NCBI RefSeq assembly: GCF_036059255.1
Contig: NZ_CP107947.1
Span: forward strand, 744,001 to 808,000
Length of the DNA stretch: 64,000 nucleotides
Source: Micromonospora sp. NBC_00389
GTDB taxonomy: Bacteria > Actinomycetota > Actinomycetes > Mycobacteriales > Micromonosporaceae
Reading direction: 5' to 3'
The notes beneath the pieces were generated by a model, which saw only the letters and a program-made list of their open reading frames with translations, ran no database searches and had not been told where the DNA came from. The position numbers were made by a program, and so were the translations under genes. Shown here piece after piece: positions 9,065 to 18,125 of this stretch (position 1 is the stretch's first letter; each line of letters opens with the position of its first letter).

Positions 9065-9102
9065 CCAACCCCACTCCGGCCAGCCCCAACCGGGTCGACC
9101 GG

Positions 9103-10110
9103 TTAGGGGGTCTGGGTGGATTCGCGGATTTCCAGGCGATAGGGGGCGGAGAGTTCGCGGGCAGGGGCGGAGCGGTCGCCGTCGAGGCGCTCAGCCAGCA
9201 ACTCGACGGCGAGCCGGGCGATCTGCGCCTTGTCGGGGGCGACGGTGGTCAGTGTGGGGATCGAGAACCGGCCGTCCTCGATGTCGTCGAAGCCGACCAC
9301 CGCCACATCCTCGGGCACCCGCAGGCCGGCCTCGTGCAGGGCGCGCAGGGCACCCAGGGCGAGCGTGTCGTTGAAGCAGAAGACGGCGTCGGGGCGTACC
9401 CCGGAGGTGAGTAGACCGCGCATGGCGGCGGCGCCGTCGGCGCGGTGCCAGGCCGACGCGGGCGCCACCAGGGCCTCGTCGTAGTCCAGGCCGGCGGCGC
9501 GCAACGCGTCGGCGTAGCCGGTCAGGCGCAGCCGGGCGCTGGCGCCCTCGGGCGTGCGCTGCGAGCCGATGGCCGCGATCCGACGCCGGCCGAGCCGGAT
9601 CAGGTGGTCGGTGATCTCCCGGGCCGCGCCGACGTTGTCGATCACCACGTGATCCGCCGGGCCGTGGTCGACCCGCTCGCCGAGCAGCACCATCGGCGTG
9701 CCGTCCAGGCCGGTCAGGTCCTCTGCGGTCAGCGCCAACGGGCTGAAGATCAACCCGTCGATCAGGTGGTCGGTGATGCCGGAGGCCACCACGCGTTCCT
9801 GCTCGCGCCGGCCTCCGGTCTGGTCGATCAGCACGGTCCAGCTGAACTGGGCGGCTGCGGTGACGACGTGGCGGGCAAGCTCGGCGAAGTACGGAATGTC
9901 CAGTTCCGGCACGGCCAGCGCGATCACGCCCGTGCGGCCCTTGCGCAGGTGACGGGCGGACAGGTTGGGCCGGTAGTTCAGCTCGGCGATCGCCTCCTCG
10001 ACCCGGGCGCGGGTGTCCGGCCGCACGTGCACGTAGCCGTTGACCACGTTGGAGACCGTCTTCACCGACACGCCGGCCCGTTCGGCCACGTCCTTCAGCC
10101 TGTTTCGCAC
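9103..10110 (-). CDS. LacI-family transcriptional repressor
   Basis: This 335-residue protein has the LacI helix-turn-helix at residues ~4-25 (LKDVAERAGVSVKTVSNVVNG), the hinge segment NLSARHLRKGRTGVIAL, and a periplasmic-binding-protein-like sensor domain to the C-terminus (VVGFDDIEDGRFSIPTLTTV). The start is GTG 10110, with GGGGAGG 7 nt upstream. It is divergent from the arabinofuranosidase operon, and the twin operators at 10163-10187 lie in between. It very probably represses that operon, and its own gene, until arabinose or arabino-oligosaccharide binds (inference from context). Confidence 0.92.
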   Translation of the reverse strand: MRNRLKDVAERAGVSVKTVSNVVNGYVHVRPDTRARVEEAIAELNYRPNLSARHLRKGRTGVIALAVPELDIPYFAELARHVVTAAAQFSWTVLIDQTGGRREQERVVASGITDHLIDGLIFSPLALTAEDLTGLDGTPMVLLGERVDHGPADHVVIDNVGAAREITDHLIRLGRRRIAAIGSQRTPEGASARLRLTGYADALRAAGLDYDEALVAPASAWHRADGAAAMRGLLTSGVRPDAVFCFNDTLALGALRALHEAGLRVPEDVAVVGFDDIEDGRFSIPTLTTVAPDKAQIARLAVELLAERLDGDRSAPARELSAPYRLEIRESTQTP

Positions 10111-10162
10111 GCCGCAACCTCCCCGAGGTAACCCAGCGCACCATACCTCGACATCAACTCTT

Positions 10163-10187
10163 TACAACGTTGCCTACAACGTTGTAG
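10163..10187. promoter_or_regulatory. Twin LacI-type operators
   Basis: CTACAACGTTGTAG at 10174-10187 is a perfect 14-bp palindrome. A second copy of its core, TACAACGTTG, is at 10163-10172. The two AACGTT centres are 12 bp apart. A centre of this palindromic CG type fits LacI-family operators. The site lies in the 145-bp gap between the divergent repressor and arabinofuranosidase genes, near a possible -10 (TGATAC, 10195-10200). Confidence 0.8.
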
Positions 10188-10255
10188 AAACGACTGATAC
10201 CGGGTGGGCGGTGACTGCGGTCACCCGGCACCGGCAATGAGGAAAGGTGGCACCC

Positions 10256-11770
10256 TTGCGGACCGCGCAGCTGACGATCGACCCGGCCTTCGCGATCGGC
10301 CCGGCCGACCGACGTCTCTTCGGCTCCTTCGTCGAGCACATGGGGCGGTGCGTCTACGGCGGAATCTACGAGCCCGGCCACCCGAGCGCCGACTCCCGCG
10401 GCCTCCGCCGTGACGTGCTGGAGCTCACCCGGGAGCTGGGCGTCTCGGTGGTGCGCTACCCGGGTGGCAACTTCGTCTCCGGCTACCGCTGGGAGGACGG
10501 GGTGGGCCCGGTCGGCGACCGGCCGCGCCGGCTCGACCTGGCCTGGAAGACGATCGAGACCAACGCGTTCGGGCTGGACGAGTTCATGACCTGGGCCGCC
10601 GAGGCCGGTGTCGAGCCGATGATGGCGGTCAACCTCGGCACCCGCGGCGTCCGGGAGGCGCTGGACCTGCTGGAGTATGCCAACCACCCAGGCGGCACCG
10701 AGCTGTCCGACCTGCGGCGCAAGCATGGCGCGGAGGACCCGTACGGGGTGCGGCTGTGGTGCCTGGGCAACGAGATGGACGGCCCGTGGCAGGTCGGCCA
10801 CAAGACCGCCGACGAGTACGGCCGGCTCGCCGCCGAGGCCGCCCGCGCCATGAAGATGATCGACCCGTCGATCAGCCTGATCGCCTGCGGCAGCTCCAAC
10901 CGGCGGATGCCCACGTTCGCCGCGTGGGAGGCGACCGTGCTGGAGCACACCTACGAGCACGTCGACTACATCTCGGCGCACACCTACTACGACCCGTCCG
11001 ACGGTGACCGGGCCAGCATCCTGGCCTCGGCCGTCGACATGGACAACTTCATCACCGAGGTCGTCGCGACCGCCGACCACGTGGCCGCCAAGCAGCGGCA
11101 CAAGCGCAAGCTGAAGATCTCCTTCGACGAGTGGAACGTCTGGTACGAGTCCCGACTCCAGGCCGACCTGGACCGGCGCGGCTGGGTCGAAGCCCCGGCG
11201 CTGATCGAGGACGACTTCACCGCGGTCGACGCGGTGGTCGTCGGTGACCTGCTGATCACCCTGCTCCGGCACGCGGACCGGGTCGGGGTGGCCGCCCAGG
11301 CCCAGTTGGCCAACGTGATCGCGCCGATCCGCACCCGCAACGGCGGCCCGGCCTGGCGGCAGAGCATCTTCCACCCGTTCGCGCTGACCGCCCGGTACGC
11401 CCGCGGCACCGTGCTGCGCACCGAGCCGGTGTCGCCGCGCTACGACACGAAGAAGTACGGGGACGTGCCGGTGCTCGACACGGTCGCCGTGCACGACGAG
11501 GAGACCGGTGAGCTGACCGTCTTCGCGGTCAACCGTGGCGAGGAGGATCTCCCCCTGGAGATCGACCTGCGCGGCCTGCCGGGACTGTCCGGTCTGTCCT
11601 TCCTGAGCCTCGCTGCCGGATCTGACCCGTCGGCGATGAACACCGAGGCCGAGCCCGATCGGGTGACGCCCCGGGAAATGCCCACCCCCACCCCCGACGG
11701 CGGCCGGTGCACCGTGCGCCTGCCCGCCGTGTCCTGGAGCGTGCTGCGCTTCGGCCCGGCCAGCGCCTGA
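10256..11770 (+). CDS. abfA: Alpha-N-arabinofuranosidase, GH51
   Basis: This enzyme hydrolyses terminal arabinofuranosyl residues from arabino-oligosaccharides. It is a ~504-residue GH51 TIM barrel plus C-terminal beta domain with no signal peptide, so it is cytoplasmic. The acid/base is E173 (GNEMDG) and the nucleophile is E292 (SFDEWNVWY). I prefer the TTG at 10256, 8 nt after AGGAAAGG, over the GTG at 10247. The TTG gives the family-like N-terminus RTAQLTIDP, while the GTG would overlap the ribosome binding site. It is the first gene of the operon with the transporter and GH43 genes, under the twin LacI operators. Confidence 0.93.
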   Translation: MRTAQLTIDPAFAIGPADRRLFGSFVEHMGRCVYGGIYEPGHPSADSRGLRRDVLELTRELGVSVVRYPGGNFVSGYRWEDGVGPVGDRPRRLDLAWKTIETNAFGLDEFMTWAAEAGVEPMMAVNLGTRGVREALDLLEYANHPGGTELSDLRRKHGAEDPYGVRLWCLGNEMDGPWQVGHKTADEYGRLAAEAARAMKMIDPSISLIACGSSNRRMPTFAAWEATVLEHTYEHVDYISAHTYYDPSDGDRASILASAVDMDNFITEVVATADHVAAKQRHKRKLKISFDEWNVWYESRLQADLDRRGWVEAPALIEDDFTAVDAVVVGDLLITLLRHADRVGVAAQAQLANVIAPIRTRNGGPAWRQSIFHPFALTARYARGTVLRTEPVSPRYDTKKYGDVPVLDTVAVHDEETGELTVFAVNRGEEDLPLEIDLRGLPGLSGLSFLSLAAGSDPSAMNTEAEPDRVTPREMPTPTPDGGRCTVRLPAVSWSVLRFGPASA

Positions 11771-11829
11771 AGTCGCACCGGGTTTGACCAGGCACAATTC
11801 ATTCCGTCCCCCTCCAAGGAGATACCAGC

Positions 11830-13161
11830 ATGATCCAGAACGACATGAGCCGGCGCCGCCTGCTCGGCCTCGGTCTCGGACTCGGTGCCGCGGCCTCGCT
11901 GACCCTCGCCGGCTGCGGCGGCGGCGATGACAGCACCTCCGGGCCGGCGGCCGGCAACGGCGGCAAGGAGTACACCGGTCCCAAGGTGGACCTGAAGCTG
12001 TGGAACGGCTTCACTGGCGGCGACGGCGACATCTTCAAGACGCTGGTGAACCAGTTCAACACCGAGCACCAGAACATCGCCGTCTCGGTGGCCACCTACC
12101 AGTGGGAGGACTACTACAACAAGCTCCCCGGTGCGGCCTCCAGCGGCAACGGCCCGGACATCGCGGTCATGCACATGGACCAGCTCGCCACCTTCGCCGC
12201 CCGCGGCGTGATCACCGAGCTGGACGACGTGGCCAAGAACCTGGAGCTCTCCGAGGGGGACTTCGCCCCGACGGTGTGGAAGGGCGGGCTCTACAACAAC
12301 AAGCGGTACGGCATCCCGCTGGACATGCACCCGCTGGGCTTCTACTACAACAAGTCCGTCATGCAGAAGGCCGGCCTGGACCCGAACAAGCCGCCGACCA
12401 CCAAGGACGACTTCACGGCGGCGCTGGTCGAGCTGAAGAAGGCCGGCGTCCAGGGCTTCTGGGTCAGCCCGTTCCAGTTCACCGGCGGCATGACCTTCTA
12501 CTCCCTGCTCAACCAGTGGGGCGGCACGCTCTTCGACGCGGACGTGGCCAAGGCCACCTTCAACTCCGACCCGGCGGTCGAGGCGTGCACCTGGCTGGTC
12601 GACATGATCAAGCAGGGCCACTCGCCGGCCAACGTCGGCCAGGACGCCGAGTACCTGGCGTTCAAGAGCGGCAAGAACGCCTTCACCTGGAACGGCATCT
12701 GGCAGATCAACGATCTGAAGAAGAGCCCCGAGGTGCAGTGGGGCGTCGCCCCCCTGCCCCAGATCGGCAGCAAGCAGGCGGCCTGGGCCAACTCGCACAA
12801 CTTCACCATCGTGAAGCAGCGGGCCACCGACGCCAACAAGGTCGCCGGGTCGAAGGTCTTCATCAACTGGCTGAGCCAGCACTCGCTGGACTGGGCCAAG
12901 GGCGGTCAGGTGCCGGCCCGCAAGGCGGTCCGCGAGAGCGCCGAGTTCAAGGCCCTGCCGGAGATCTCCGTGCTCGCCCCCGAGCTGGAGTACGCGGCCT
13001 TCCCGCCGGCGGCGCCGGGTCTGGGCGAGGTCATCACCACCTTCTACAACTCCTTCAACGAGGCCGCGCTGGGCAAGAAGTCGCCCAAGCAGGCTCTCGA
13101 CGACGGGGTGGCCAAGGCCAACAAGCAGCTCGAGGACAACCGCAAGAAGTACGGGAGCTGA
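11830..13161 (+). CDS. ABC sugar-binding lipoprotein
   Basis: This is an extracellular solute-binding protein, family 1 (443 residues). The N-terminus has a twin-arginine-like SRRRLLG followed by a hydrophobic stretch and the lipobox LAGC with C29, so it should be a lipoprotein exported by Tat or Sec. The mature part has the usual binding-protein layout (VDLKLWNGFTGGDGD; DIAVMHMDQL). AAGGAG lies upstream of ATG 11830. It delivers oligosaccharide to the two permeases that follow. Arabino-oligosaccharides are the likely ligand given the flanking GH51 and GH43 enzymes (inference). Confidence 0.92.
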   Translation: MIQNDMSRRRLLGLGLGLGAAASLTLAGCGGGDDSTSGPAAGNGGKEYTGPKVDLKLWNGFTGGDGDIFKTLVNQFNTEHQNIAVSVATYQWEDYYNKLPGAASSGNGPDIAVMHMDQLATFAARGVITELDDVAKNLELSEGDFAPTVWKGGLYNNKRYGIPLDMHPLGFYYNKSVMQKAGLDPNKPPTTKDDFTAALVELKKAGVQGFWVSPFQFTGGMTFYSLLNQWGGTLFDADVAKATFNSDPAVEACTWLVDMIKQGHSPANVGQDAEYLAFKSGKNAFTWNGIWQINDLKKSPEVQWGVAPLPQIGSKQAAWANSHNFTIVKQRATDANKVAGSKVFINWLSQHSLDWAKGGQVPARKAVRESAEFKALPEISVLAPELEYAAFPPAAPGLGEVITTFYNSFNEAALGKKSPKQALDDGVAKANKQLEDNRKKYGS

Positions 13162-13167
13162 TAACCC

Positions 13168-14133
13168 GTGGCGGACGTGATCGAGGTCGGGGCGGCGCGC
13201 GATGACGCGCCGCCCTCGGCGGCCAAGACTCCCCGCCGGGGCGCCTCGGCGGGCCGGACCGGACGGGCGACGCCGTATCTGTTCCTCGCCCCCTACCTGA
13301 TCCTGTTCGGGGTGTTCGGCCTGCTGCCGATCATCCTGGGCCTGTGGCTCAGCGTGCACCAGTGGGACTTCCAGCTGCCCAATCGACCGTTCGTCGGGTT
13401 GGACAACTACAAGGAGCTCTTCTCCAGCGACTCCGCCGTCTACGGCGACTGGTGGGAGAGCGTCCGGGCCACCGCGATCTTCACGGTGCTGTCGGTGCCG
13501 CTGCTCGTGGTCGTACCGCTCGGGCTGGCGCTGCTGCTGAACCGCTCCTTCCCGGGCCGGACCTTCTTCCGGGCGATCTACTTCGCGCCGTACGTGCTGG
13601 GTGTGGCCGTGATCGGCCTGCTCTGGCGGTTCCTGCTCGACGCCAACCTGGGCCTGGTCAACCGGCTCCTCGGCGTGGTCGGGCTGCCGGCGGACACCCC
13701 CTGGGTGACCAACATGCCGTGGGCATGGATCTCACTCGTCGGCGTGACCGTCTGGTGGACCTCCGGGTTCAACGCGGTGATCTACCTGGCCGGCCTGCAG
13801 GACATCTCGCCGGAGCTGTACGAGGCGGCCCGGATGGATGGCGCCAACGCCTGGCAGCGGTTCCGCAACGTCACCCTGCCCGGGCTGCGCCCGGTGCTGC
13901 TGTTCGTGATCACCACGACCGTGCTCGCCTCGGCGAACATGTTCGGCCAGTCGTTCCTGATCACCCAGGGAGCACCCGGCACGGAGACGCGCACCGTGGT
14001 CTGGTTCATCGTCGAGGAGGGCCTGCGGGACAACGACGCCGGCCGGGCAGCCGCGATGAGCATCGTGTTCGCCCTGATGCTGGCCGTCGTGAGCATCGCC
14101 AACTTCCGCCTCTTCCGCTACAAGGAAGACTGA
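13168..14133 (+). CDS. ABC sugar transporter permease (MalF type)
   Basis: This 321-residue integral membrane protein has six predicted segments, the first at about residues 36-58. The EAA loop YEAARMDGANAWQRF is present with the downstream LP pair, the site that docks the ATPase. It starts at GTG 13168, 6 nt after the binding-protein stop codon. The first ~30 residues are a cytoplasmic basic tail. It pairs with the next permease. No ATPase gene is in the operon, so a shared MsmK-type ATPase elsewhere must energise it. Confidence 0.92.
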   Translation: MADVIEVGAARDDAPPSAAKTPRRGASAGRTGRATPYLFLAPYLILFGVFGLLPIILGLWLSVHQWDFQLPNRPFVGLDNYKELFSSDSAVYGDWWESVRATAIFTVLSVPLLVVVPLGLALLLNRSFPGRTFFRAIYFAPYVLGVAVIGLLWRFLLDANLGLVNRLLGVVGLPADTPWVTNMPWAWISLVGVTVWWTSGFNAVIYLAGLQDISPELYEAARMDGANAWQRFRNVTLPGLRPVLLFVITTTVLASANMFGQSFLITQGAPGTETRTVVWFIVEEGLRDNDAGRAAAMSIVFALMLAVVSIANFRLFRYKED

Positions 14134-14143
14134 GGGGACCGCC

Positions 14144-15001
14144 ATGACGACGCCCACGCCGACCACCCGCGGTTCGGCCACCGCGCTGCGCCGGGTCGTG
14201 CTCTACGCCACCCTGGTAGCGCTGGCCCTGATCTTCCTGATGCCGCTGGTGTGGATGGTCATCACCTCGCTGAAGACGTACACCGCCGCCCAGCAGATCC
14301 CGCCGAGCTGGCTGCCGAACCCGCTCGCCGGTTACGGCTACGAGCAGATCCTCAACAACTCGGCGAACCCGGTGCTGCGGTGGTTCCTCAACAGCATGCT
14401 GGCCGCCACGCTGCACTCGCTGCTGGTGCTGGTGACCGCCTCGATGGCCGCGTACGCGCTGGCCCGGCTGCGGTTCCGAGGGCGCGGGGTGAGCTTCGCG
14501 CTGATCGTCGGGACGCTGTTCATCCCGCCGACCTCGCTGATCATCCCGAACTTCCTGATCGTCGACCAGCTCGACTGGATCGACACCCTCGCCGTGGTGG
14601 TGGTGCCCGGCGCGGCCAGCGCGTTCGGCGTCTTCTTCCTGCGGCAGTTCTTCCTCTCGCTCCCGAACGAGCTGGAGGAGGCCGCCACGCTGGACGGCGC
14701 CAACCAGTGGCAGATCTTCTTCCGGGTGGTACTGCCGCTGTCCAAGCCGGCGCTGGCCACCCTGGCCGTGCTGTCGTTCCTCACCAACTGGAACGATTTC
14801 CTCTGGCCGATCTTCGTGCTGTTCAGCCCGGAGAAGCTCACTCTGCCCCCGGGCCTGGGCCTGCTCCAGGGCTCGTACGTCACCGACTACCCGGTGATCA
14901 TGGCGGGGGCGGTGCTGGCGAGCCTGCCGGTGCTGATCCTCTTCGTGCTGGCCCAGCGGCACATCATCCAGGGTGTCTCCCGCAGCGGTCTGAAGGGATG
15001 A
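14144..15001 (+). CDS. ABC sugar transporter permease (MalG type)
   Basis: This is the second permease (285 residues), with six predicted membrane segments and the EAA motif EEAATLDGANQWQIFFRVVLP. GAGGGG lies before ATG 14144, 10 nt after the previous stop. Its stop codon (TGA 14999-15001) overlaps the ATG of the GH43 gene (14998) in an ATGA junction, so the two are translationally coupled. It forms the channel of a CUT1-type importer with the preceding permease. Confidence 0.92.
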   Translation: MTTPTPTTRGSATALRRVVLYATLVALALIFLMPLVWMVITSLKTYTAAQQIPPSWLPNPLAGYGYEQILNNSANPVLRWFLNSMLAATLHSLLVLVTASMAAYALARLRFRGRGVSFALIVGTLFIPPTSLIIPNFLIVDQLDWIDTLAVVVVPGAASAFGVFFLRQFFLSLPNELEEAATLDGANQWQIFFRVVLPLSKPALATLAVLSFLTNWNDFLWPIFVLFSPEKLTLPPGLGLLQGSYVTDYPVIMAGAVLASLPVLILFVLAQRHIIQGVSRSGLKG

Positions 15002-16020
15002 CCCGGGCAACCACCCGGCGACGCGGCGCGGCGGCGATCATCGCCGCCGCGTTGCTCGTCGCGGGCTGCGCCGACGGCAGCGAACCCACCCCCACGAGCA
15101 GCGGGAGCGACCCCAGCATGTTCACCAACCCGGTCGTACGCACCGACGCCCCGGATCCGCACGCGATCCAGGTGGGCGACACCTGGTACCTGTTCCACAC
15201 CAACTCGGGGGGCCGCAACGTCCCGGTGCTCACCTCCCCCGACCTGGTCGCCTGGACCGAGGCCGGGGACGCCCTGCCGGCGCTGCCGGACTGGGCCGAC
15301 GCCGGCAGGACCTGGGCCCCGGAGGCGATCCAGCTGGCACCGGAGAAGTTCCTGCTCTACTACACCGTCGCGGGCCGGGAGTCCGGGCGGCAGTGCGTCG
15401 GGCGGGCGGTGGCCAGCGCGCCGCAGGGGCCGTACCGGGACGACTCGACCGGCCCGCTGATCTGCCAGGCCGAACTGGGCGGGGCGATCGACGCCAGCCC
15501 GTTCCGGGACACCGACGGCAGCCTCTGGCTGCTGTGGAAGAACGACGGCAACGCGATCGGGGTGGACACCTGGCTCTGGTCCCAGCGCCTCGCCGAGGAC
15601 GGCCTGACCCTTCTCGGTGAGCCGACGAAGCTGCTCAAGCAGACCGAGCCGTGGGAGGGCACCCTGATCGAGGGGCCGTTCTTCCACCGCCAGGACGGTC
15701 GGCTGCATCTCTTCTTCGCCGCCAACGCCTACGACCGGGCCGAGTACGCCGAGGGCTACGCGGTCTGCGAGAGCCCGAGCGGTCCGTGCGTGAAGGCCGC
15801 CGAGAACCCGATTCTGAAGACCAACGAGGTTGCCTCCGGCCCCGGCCACGCCTCGATGGTGGTCAAGGACGGCCGGACCTGGCTGCTGTACCACGCCTGG
15901 CCGCCCGGCCAGGAGGGCAGCACCGACCCGGGCCGCCAGGTCTGGCTCGACGAGGTGACCTGGGCCGACGGCAAGCCGGTCGTCAAGGGCCCGACGGGCG
16001 AACCCCAGCCCCGCCCCTGA
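14998..16020 (+). CDS. GH43-family lipoprotein glycosidase
   Basis: This 340-residue five-bladed beta-propeller glycosidase is anchored outside the cell: the signal peptide ends at lipobox VAGC, with C24. Catalytic candidates are D53 (APDPHAI, general base), D165 (AIDASPF, pKa modulator) and E225 (LIEGPFF, general acid), the arrangement of GH43 arabinanases, arabinofuranosidases and xylosidases. It probably trims arabinan or arabinoxylan at the surface before uptake by the linked transporter. The ATG overlaps the permease stop by 4 nt. It is the last gene before the palindrome at 16028-16061. Confidence 0.88.
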   Translation: MTRATTRRRGAAAIIAAALLVAGCADGSEPTPTSSGSDPSMFTNPVVRTDAPDPHAIQVGDTWYLFHTNSGGRNVPVLTSPDLVAWTEAGDALPALPDWADAGRTWAPEAIQLAPEKFLLYYTVAGRESGRQCVGRAVASAPQGPYRDDSTGPLICQAELGGAIDASPFRDTDGSLWLLWKNDGNAIGVDTWLWSQRLAEDGLTLLGEPTKLLKQTEPWEGTLIEGPFFHRQDGRLHLFFAANAYDRAEYAEGYAVCESPSGPCVKAAENPILKTNEVASGPGHASMVVKDGRTWLLYHAWPPGQEGSTDPGRQVWLDEVTWADGKPVVKGPTGEPQPRP

Positions 16021-16027
16021 CGTGGAA

Positions 16028-16061
16028 GGAAGGGCCCCTTGCGATCGCAAGGGGCCCTTCC
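16028..16061. repeat. Perfect 34-bp palindrome, likely terminator
   Basis: Positions 16028-16044 and 16045-16061 are exact reverse complements (17-bp arms). The sequence opens with GGAAGGGCCCCTTGCGA and has a TCGA-type centre. It lies 8 nt after the GH43 stop codon. It can end transcription of the arabinose operon, but its composition also matches a degenerate copy at 54941-54987, so it may belong to a dispersed repeat family. Confidence 0.85.
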
Positions 16062-16276
16062 GCACATCCCGGATCAGCTGTCGACGACCGGTTTTGCCAC
16101 CCAGCGGCGAGAACTGTCAACCGCCTGAGCTGGCCTCCATCGAATCGACCGGGTGCGAACTCTTGCGGTAACGACCCGAGTGTGAAAATTTCCTTCCAGC
16201 GGCAGATAGCCTGCGGCGAATCTTGCCGGAAGTGCCGCGCTGAACACCCGGGAGCCCCAACGAAGGGACACACCGC

Positions 16277-17938
16277 ATGAAGGCAACTCGGCTCGGAGCC
16301 GCCGGGCTGGTCGCAGCCCTGCTCGGCACGCTCGTCGCCGCCACCCCCGCCAGCGCCGCGCCCGGCGCCGACACCGCCACCACCTCAGCCACCTGCACCA
16401 CCGACCCGGCCACCCCCAAGCGGCAGTTCCGGGCCATGTGGATTTCTTCGGTGGTCAACATCGACTGGCCCAGCAAGGCGTCCCAGACCGACCCGGACCG
16501 GATCGCCGCCCAGCAGGCCGAGTACCGCGGCCTGCTCGATCTCGCCGAACGACTCAACCACAACGCCGTCGTGGTGCAGGTCCGGCCGACCGCGGACGCG
16601 CTCTGGCCCTCGCCGCACGAGCCCTGGTCGGAGTTCCTGACCGGCGTACGCGGCCAGGACCCGGGCTGGGACCCGCTGGCCTTCCTGGTCGACGAGGCGC
16701 ACAAGCGCAACCTGGAGTTCCACGCCTGGTTCAACCCGTACCGGGTCTCCATGCCGGCCCCCGGTGGCGCCGGCGCCGACATCAACCAGCTCGCCCCCGA
16801 CCACCCGGCCCGGCAGCACCCGGACTGGACCTTCGCCTATCCACCGGCCGGGGTGGCCGGCAGCCGCCTCTACTACAACCCCGGCATTCCGGAGGTCCGC
16901 GAGTTCGTACAGACCGCGATGATGGACGCGGTCAAGCGGTACGACATCGACGGCGTGCACTTCGACGACTACTTCTACCCGTACCCGAGCGGCACCCACC
17001 AGGTGCCGGACGACGCCACGTTCGCGGCGTACAACCGGGGCTTCACGGACCGGGCCGACTGGCGGCGGGACAACATCAACCTGCTGGTCCAGGAGATGAA
17101 CGGCAAGATCAAGGCGGCGAAGCCGTGGGTGAAGTTCGGGGTCAGCCCGTTCGGCATCTGGCGCAACAAGGCCGCCGACCCGCTCGGCTCGGACACCACC
17201 GGCAGTCAGTCGTACGACATCATCTCCGCCGACACCCGTAAGTGGGTCAAGGAGGAGTGGATCGACTACGTGGTGCCGCAGCTCTACTGGTACATCGGCC
17301 AGTACCCGGCGGCCGACTACGCCCGGCTGGTCCCGTGGTGGGCCGAGACGGTGCGTGGCACCCGCGTGCAGCTCTACATCGGCCAGGCCGACTACAAGAG
17401 CGGCGACCCGGCGTTCGGGCCGTTCTGGCAGAACCCGAGCGAGCTGTCCGACCACCTGACGCTCAACCGGGCGTACCCGGAGGTGCAGGGCAACGTGCAC
17501 TTCTCCGCCGTCCAGGTGCGGGCCAACCGGCTCGGCGCCACGGACATCTACGCCGCCGAGCACTACTCCCGCCCGGCGCTGGTGCCAGCCATGTCGCACC
17601 TGCCGGCCAAGCCCCTGCTCTTCCCGGTGGTCACCAAGGCCACCCGGGAGGCCGACGGGGTTCGGCTGACCTGGCACCAACCGGCCGACGGCGTCGGACC
17701 GTTCGGCACCGCCACCTCGTACGCGATCTACCGGTTCGACGGCACCACGCTGCCCGGTCGGTGCGGCACCGCGGACGCCGCGCACCTGGTCGACACGGTC
17801 CGGGCGAAGCCTGGTGGAAAGCAGTCCTGGGTGGACACCTCGGCGGAGGCCGGCCAGCGGTACACCTACCAGGTGACCGCGCTGGACCGGTCGGCCAACG
17901 AGAGCCCGGTCAGCCCGCCGGCCTTCGTTCTGCGCTGA
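16277..17938 (+). CDS. Secreted GHL10-type glycoside hydrolase
   Basis: This 553-residue secreted protein has a cleavable signal peptide (basic start, hydrophobic core to about residue 22, ATPASAAP site). The catalytic part (about 46-420) begins FRAMWISSVVNIDWPS and contains NAVVVQVRPTADALW and IDGVHFDDYFYPYPSG, the hallmarks of the GHL10/DUF187 family, related to GH10. A C-terminal fibronectin type III-like module (about 445-553) ends the protein. Family members act on envelope or other glycans, but the substrate is not settled. It has its own 256-nt upstream region and a strong terminator. Confidence 0.85.
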   Translation: MKATRLGAAGLVAALLGTLVAATPASAAPGADTATTSATCTTDPATPKRQFRAMWISSVVNIDWPSKASQTDPDRIAAQQAEYRGLLDLAERLNHNAVVVQVRPTADALWPSPHEPWSEFLTGVRGQDPGWDPLAFLVDEAHKRNLEFHAWFNPYRVSMPAPGGAGADINQLAPDHPARQHPDWTFAYPPAGVAGSRLYYNPGIPEVREFVQTAMMDAVKRYDIDGVHFDDYFYPYPSGTHQVPDDATFAAYNRGFTDRADWRRDNINLLVQEMNGKIKAAKPWVKFGVSPFGIWRNKAADPLGSDTTGSQSYDIISADTRKWVKEEWIDYVVPQLYWYIGQYPAADYARLVPWWAETVRGTRVQLYIGQADYKSGDPAFGPFWQNPSELSDHLTLNRAYPEVQGNVHFSAVQVRANRLGATDIYAAEHYSRPALVPAMSHLPAKPLLFPVVTKATREADGVRLTWHQPADGVGPFGTATSYAIYRFDGTTLPGRCGTADAAHLVDTVRAKPGGKQSWVDTSAEAGQRYTYQVTALDRSANESPVSPPAFVLR

Positions 17939-17957
17939 CCCGTACGACCCTTGCCGG

Positions 17958-17989
17958 ATGCCCCGGGTGCCACCGCGCACCCGGGGCAT
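17958..17989 (+). terminator. Hairpin terminator after the GHL10 gene
   Basis: ATGCCCCGGGTGC (17958-17970) pairs exactly with GCACCCGGGGCAT (17977-17989) across a 6-nt loop. It lies 19 nt after the stop codon and is followed by a moderately T-rich run. Confidence 0.8.
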
Positions 17990-18043
17990 TCGTCTGTTTC
18001 AACGTATGTCACCAATAGGTGGCGCGACATATACCGACAAGTT

Positions 18044-18065
18044 GATCAGTTAATCGAGACTGATC
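18044..18065. promoter_or_regulatory. Inverted repeat upstream of phospholipase gene
   Basis: GATCAGT at 18044-18050 and ACTGATC at 18059-18065 form a perfect 7-bp inverted repeat with an 8-nt spacer, in an AT-richer stretch 60 nt before the phospholipase start. The size suits a dimeric regulator. No regulator gene adjacent to it is an obvious partner. Confidence 0.45.
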
Positions 18066-18125
18066 GCCATCCGGTAACCCGCCGGTAACTTCCGTCCCAC
18101 CCGCTCACCCCCGCGGAGGTAACCC

